Assembly: GCF_026183895.1 (NCBI RefSeq)
Contig: NZ_JAPFQI010000001.1
Span: 153,510 to 217,509 of the forward strand
DNA length: 64,000 nt
Direction of reading: 5' to 3'
Origin: Sabulicella glaciei
GTDB taxonomy: Bacteria; Pseudomonadota; Alphaproteobacteria; Acetobacterales; Acetobacteraceae
The notes under the pieces are model-generated. The model was not told where the DNA came from. It did not search any database and saw nothing but the letters and a program-made list of their open reading frames with translations. The position numbers and the translations under genes are program-made. This document shows positions 60,666-64,000 of the stretch, piece after piece; the stretch's first letter is position 1, and each line of letters opens with the position of its first letter.

Positions 60666-63053
60666 TCAACCTGCAGCTGCGCGCGACTTCCGCTCGGAAA
60701 CCGGGATGGCCTTGCATCCGATGACGCCAGACCGGGCGAGACGCGCCATGGCAGCGGCGTCGAGGCCGAGCCGCCCGGCCAGCACTTCCTCGTTGCTTTC
60801 TCCAAGGGTGGGCGCGGCCCGGCGGATGGGGTAGGGCCCCTGGCCCGCCACGCGGAGCGGCGCCGAGGGCTGCTGATGGGGACCCAGGAAGGCGCGCTCG
60901 GTATGCTGCCAGAAGCCACGGGCGTTGAGATGCGGATCGTGCCACAGTGTCGTGGGGCGCCGCACCGTGGCCGCCGCGACGCCGGCTGCCTGGAGCTCCG
61001 ACATGGCTGCGTCCGCCTCCCGCGCGCCCGTCCAGGCCAACAGGGCCGCCTCGAGTTCCGCTTCCCGCGTCCGGCGCCCCTCCAGCGTGGCGAGGCCCGG
61101 GTCGCCCCCGAGATCCAGCCGCGCGATGACGCCGCACAGGCGCGCCCAGGCCGCGTCGTCCTCCACGGCAAGGGCGAGCCATTCGCCGCCTGCGCAAGGA
61201 AAGCAGCCATGCGGCACCTGGGTCGCGTGCCGGTTGCCATGCCGTGGGCCCGGCGAGCCCGTCGTCGACTGGGCGACGAGCCAAGGGGCTAGCAGGGGAA
61301 ACATGCACTCCACCTGGGCGAGGTCGACATGCTGCCCGACCCCCGTCCGGCGCCGGTGCAGCAGCGCGGCGAGCAAGGCTGCGGCCGCGTTCATGCCGCC
61401 CACGGGGTCGCCATAGGCGACATGGTTGGTGGTGGGCGGCCAATGGGCCTCGCCGGACACGCTGGGGAGGCCGGAAGCGTGCTCCAGCGTGGAGCCATAG
61501 GCGCGGGCATCGCGCCACGGGCCCTCGCCGCCGAAGGCCGGCATGGAGACCATCACGAGGTCGGGCCGCTCCGCCGACAGCGCCGGATAATCCAGGCCGA
61601 GCTTCGGTAGTACCTCGCGGGCGTAGTTCTCCACGACTGCATCCACGTCGCGCACCAGCCGCTTCAGCAGCGCCGCCCCTTCGGGCGAGGACAGGTCCAG
61701 CGTGATGCCGGTCTTGTTGCGGTTGAGCGCGCTGAAGCGCGGGTCGCGCTCATAGCCCTGGCGGGCGAAGAATTCCGGGCGCGGGTCCACGCCGCGCCAC
61801 CAGTCGGGGTACTGGCAAGCCTCGACCTTCAGCACCTCCGCGCCGAGGTCGGCAAGCTGGCGCGTGCAGAGCGGGCCGGCCCAGCCCATGGACAGGTCCA
61901 GGATACGCAGCCCGGCCAAGGGAAGCGCGCCGGGCGAGGCGGACGGCAGGGACGGGCGCCGGTCGGGCGAGGGAAGGGCGTCGTGCTCGCCGAGACGCGG
62001 CGCAACACCCTCCTTCAGCGGCGGGGTGCGGGTCAGGTATTGCGGCAGGGCCGGCCCCTCGAAGCGGGCACCGCCGATCCGTACCGTGGCGAAGGCCTTG
62101 CGCGCCCGATGCGTGGGAGTCTCGAGAAGCTGCGCCATGTCGGGCACGACGGCGAAGGGAAGGCGACGGCGGATCGCTTCCTCGAACCACTCTGCGGCTG
62201 TCCGCTCGAGCAGGCGTGGCGCGAATACCGCCTCCAGCTCATCCGCGCGGCGCAGCCGGTCCAGCCCGACGAGGAGGCCCGGGTCGCGCCCCAGCTCCGG
62301 GGCGCCGACCATCTCGCACAGGGAGCGGAACTGGGCCGGCGTCACCACGGTGATGCCCAGCCAGCCCTCCTTGCAGCGATACACGCCGAGTGGGCTGGTG
62401 GGGGCGAAGCGGTTGACGCCATGGCGCTGCTCCGCCTCGGGATTCACCAGGCCCTGCGTGGCCTGGTACTCGGCCACGCAGACATTGGCCTCGTGGATGC
62501 TGACCTCCAGCCGCGCGGCATGGCCCGACAGAAGCTGCGCGGCCGCGGCGTTGAAGGCGGCCAGGGCGCCCATGACCTGCGCCGCGATGCCGCCCAGCAT
62601 CACGGGCGGCCCCTCGCGCGGCCCGGTCGCGGCGAAGACGCCCGCCAGGGCACGGCAGAGCGGATCGGTCATGCGGAAGTCGCGATACGGGCCGTGATCG
62701 CCGAACCAGGAAATCTCCACGACCACCTGGTCGGTCCGTCCGAGGGGGAGCGCCTCCCGCTCCGCGCGCGGCCTTCCGTCCAGGATCACGTCGCACCCGG
62801 CAGCGACGGCGCGCAGCCGTGCCGGGCTTCCCGTCATCCCGCGCTTGTTGGTGTTGAGCCAGGCGAAAAGGGCGGATTCAGCGCCGTCGCCCGTCTCGAC
62901 CAGCGGGGGCTCGCGGCGCATTGGATCGCCTTCGGGCGGCTCCAGCTTGAACACCTCGGCGCCGAAATCCGCGAAGAGCTTGCCGGCATAGGCCAGGGCG
63001 GCGCCGGTTCCCAGCTCGGCGACGCGGAGGGAGCGGAAGGGGAGGTCGGTCAT
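60666..63053 (-). CDS. Fused double-domain CaiB/BaiF (class III) CoA transferase
   Basis: A 795-residue protein made of two tandem family III CoA-transferase domains, each about 390 residues (normal enzymes are ~400 and homodimeric). The second domain (from LAGLRILDLSMGWAGPLCTRQLADLGAEVLKVE) keeps the catalytic-Asp motif in AYGDPVGGMNAA. The first domain (from SLRVAELGTGAALAYAGKLFADFGAEVFKLE) has GGIAAQ at the corresponding place and so seems to lack the Asp. It is probably an intramolecular pseudo-dimer with one active half. The ATG at 63053 is the typical N-terminus; the frame is open to 63101. The downstream role is to activate an acid for the acyl-CoA dehydrogenases. Confidence 0.9.
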   Translation of the reverse strand: MTDLPFRSLRVAELGTGAALAYAGKLFADFGAEVFKLEPPEGDPMRREPPLVETGDGAESALFAWLNTNKRGMTGSPARLRAVAAGCDVILDGRPRAEREALPLGRTDQVVVEISWFGDHGPYRDFRMTDPLCRALAGVFAATGPREGPPVMLGGIAAQVMGALAAFNAAAAQLLSGHAARLEVSIHEANVCVAEYQATQGLVNPEAEQRHGVNRFAPTSPLGVYRCKEGWLGITVVTPAQFRSLCEMVGAPELGRDPGLLVGLDRLRRADELEAVFAPRLLERTAAEWFEEAIRRRLPFAVVPDMAQLLETPTHRARKAFATVRIGGARFEGPALPQYLTRTPPLKEGVAPRLGEHDALPSPDRRPSLPSASPGALPLAGLRILDLSMGWAGPLCTRQLADLGAEVLKVEACQYPDWWRGVDPRPEFFARQGYERDPRFSALNRNKTGITLDLSSPEGAALLKRLVRDVDAVVENYAREVLPKLGLDYPALSAERPDLVMVSMPAFGGEGPWRDARAYGSTLEHASGLPSVSGEAHWPPTTNHVAYGDPVGGMNAAAALLAALLHRRRTGVGQHVDLAQVECMFPLLAPWLVAQSTTGSPGPRHGNRHATQVPHGCFPCAGGEWLALAVEDDAAWARLCGVIARLDLGGDPGLATLEGRRTREAELEAALLAWTGAREADAAMSELQAAGVAAATVRRPTTLWHDPHLNARGFWQHTERAFLGPHQQPSAPLRVAGQGPYPIRRAAPTLGESNEEVLAGRLGLDAAAMARLARSGVIGCKAIPVSERKSRAAAG

Positions 63054-63063
63054 CTCAGGCCTT

Positions 63064-64000
63064 TCACGCGCAGGCGAAGCGACGGCGGTGGTGGTCGGCA
63101 TCGCCGTAGAGCATGCCGATGGCGATCAGCCGCTTGGCCTGGCGGCCGACCGTGAACTCCTCGCACATGCCCATGGCGCCGTGAAGCTGGATCGCCTGAT
63201 ACGCGACGGACCGCGCCAGCTGCGCGATGCGCGCCTTGGCGGCGGAGACGGCGCGGATCCGTTCGCGCCGCTCCGCCTCCAGGCGCAGCGTGGCGAGCAG
63301 GGTCATGGAGCGTGCCTCCTCGCAGGCCAGGAACATGTCCACCAGCCGGTGCTGCAGCACCTGGAACCCTGCGAGGGGCTGGCCGAATTGCTGGCGCGTG
63401 CGGAGGTGCTCCGCCGTCGCCTCGCGCAGCGCTTCCATCGCGCCCAGGGCCTCGGCGCAGAGGGCCGCCGTGGCGCGGTCCAGCGCGAGTTCGATGGCGG
63501 GGCCCGCGCCGCCCTCCGCGCCCAGCAGCGCATCTGCCGGAAGCGCTGTTCCGGTGAAGCGGAGCCGCGAGGCGGGATGGCCGTCGAAGCAGAGGAAATC
63601 CTCGCGCTCCAGTCCTGGCGCGTCGCGCGGGACCCGGAAGACGGAGGGACCTTCGCTGCCGGTCCGCGCGGTAACGAGGAAATGGTCGGCCGCCGCTCCG
63701 TCCGGGACGAAGGATTTCACCCCGTCTAGGATCCAGCCATCCGGCCTCCGCCCCGCGCGAAGCCGCGGATTGAGCGGATCGAATCGCGTCTCCGCCTCCG
63801 CCCCGGCAAAGGCGGCGCGAAGTGTGCCGCTGGCCATCCCTTGCAGCTCGGGCCGGTGTCCTTCTCCCAGCTCCGTCAGCAGCGTCGGGCACAGCACGCA
63901 GCTTTCGGCGAAGGGCTGTGCGACGAGGCCGCGCCCAAGCCCCTCCATGATGATCATCACCTCGACGGCGCTGCCGCCGAGGCCGCCCGAGGCCTCGGGG
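63064..64000 (-). CDS. Acyl-CoA dehydrogenase, 5' end beyond the window
   Basis: The visible part (about 310 residues, cut at the right edge) contains the middle and C-terminal domains of an acyl-CoA dehydrogenase: LVTARTGSEGPSVFRVP, RTRQQFGQPLAGFQVLQHRLVDMFLACEEARS, and LHGAMGMCEEFTVGRQAKRLIAIGMLYGD. The frame stays open through 64000 (PEASGGLGGSAVEVMII), which is the end of the family N-terminal domain, so the start lies outside. It precedes the CoA-transferase gene by 10 bp on the minus strand, suggesting one operon. Confidence 0.9.
   Translation of the reverse strand, partial: PEASGGLGGSAVEVMIIMEGLGRGLVAQPFAESCVLCPTLLTELGEGHRPELQGMASGTLRAAFAGAEAETRFDPLNPRLRAGRRPDGWILDGVKSFVPDGAAADHFLVTARTGSEGPSVFRVPRDAPGLEREDFLCFDGHPASRLRFTGTALPADALLGAEGGAGPAIELALDRATAALCAEALGAMEALREATAEHLRTRQQFGQPLAGFQVLQHRLVDMFLACEEARSMTLLATLRLEAERRERIRAVSAAKARIAQLARSVAYQAIQLHGAMGMCEEFTVGRQAKRLIAIGMLYGDADHHRRRFACA

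Overview
The window is a GC-rich chromosomal segment of an alphaproteobacterium. The gene content fits a Roseomonas-like member of the Acetobacteraceae: a clpS-clpA pair, a phasin with CTGC/GCAG operator-like dyads, a fused malic enzyme/phosphotransacetylase, many orphan Bug (TctC-type) binding proteins and many small catabolic operons. That assignment is an inference from gene content and composition. No rRNA, prophage, transposase or CRISPR array was seen. The first ~75 bases are extreme G/C homopolymers, and the last gene runs off the right edge.

Layout. 1-17.8 kb is mostly housekeeping: lipB, tRNA-Leu(GAG), a membrane histidine kinase, maeB, a VWA/DnaJ/HPF set, a PLP enzyme, an amine oxidase, a Bug receptor, the minus-strand run dac-galU-pgmG (cell wall and sugar nucleotides), a phasin with a well-formed promoter, clpS-clpA, a lipoprotein esterase and tRNA-Glu(UUC). 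17.9-31.2 kb is the most interesting region. It is a long minus-strand operon, livH-livM-binding protein-livG-livF-UPF0261 (Tm-1 N-terminal-like)-TIM barrel (PEP-hydrolase/Tm-1 C-terminal-like)-tandem SRPBCC-sugar isomerase-Gfo/Idh/MocA oxidoreductase, possibly continuing into a Bug receptor. Next to it lie a degenerate third TIM-barrel copy and a regulator in which the same TIM barrel is fused to a degenerate sigma54-activator-like AAA+ domain and a Fis-type HTH. The UPF0261 and TIM-barrel genes are the two halves of the tomato Tm-1 protein, so this looks like an uncharacterised import-plus-catabolism system with an enzyme-derived sensor.

31.4-38.3 kb is a second minus-strand catabolic operon (aldehyde dehydrogenase, epimerase, Bug, RraA-type aldolase, D-2-hydroxyacid dehydrogenase, Bug) facing a GntR regulator with an AT-rich palindrome between them. 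38.3-43.5 kb holds a flavin monooxygenase, an acyl-CoA synthetase and an AsmA-like protein. 43.7-47.3 kb is a patch of small or unfamiliar genes, including a stand-alone proteasome/HslV-superfamily hydrolase with T1, D17 and K33 at canonical spacing, a zinc-ribbon protein, small basic or coiled-coil proteins and a cold-shock protein. 47.7-52.6 kb is one 1608-residue predicted secreted 5'-nucleotidase with choice-of-anchor, calcium-binding and FG-GAP-like domains.

52.7-64 kb is an IclR-controlled catabolic region. A 52-bp dyad separates iclR from a plus-strand operon: TauD-type dioxygenase, FAH-family hydrolase, NTF2-like protein, Ldh-family dehydrogenase, two acyl-CoA dehydrogenases (the first interrupted by an in-frame TGA) and a Bug receptor. 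It converges on a fused double CaiB/BaiF CoA transferase and another acyl-CoA dehydrogenase. Together the operons suggest an organism that scavenges diverse organic acids by pairing dedicated periplasmic receptors with short pathways.
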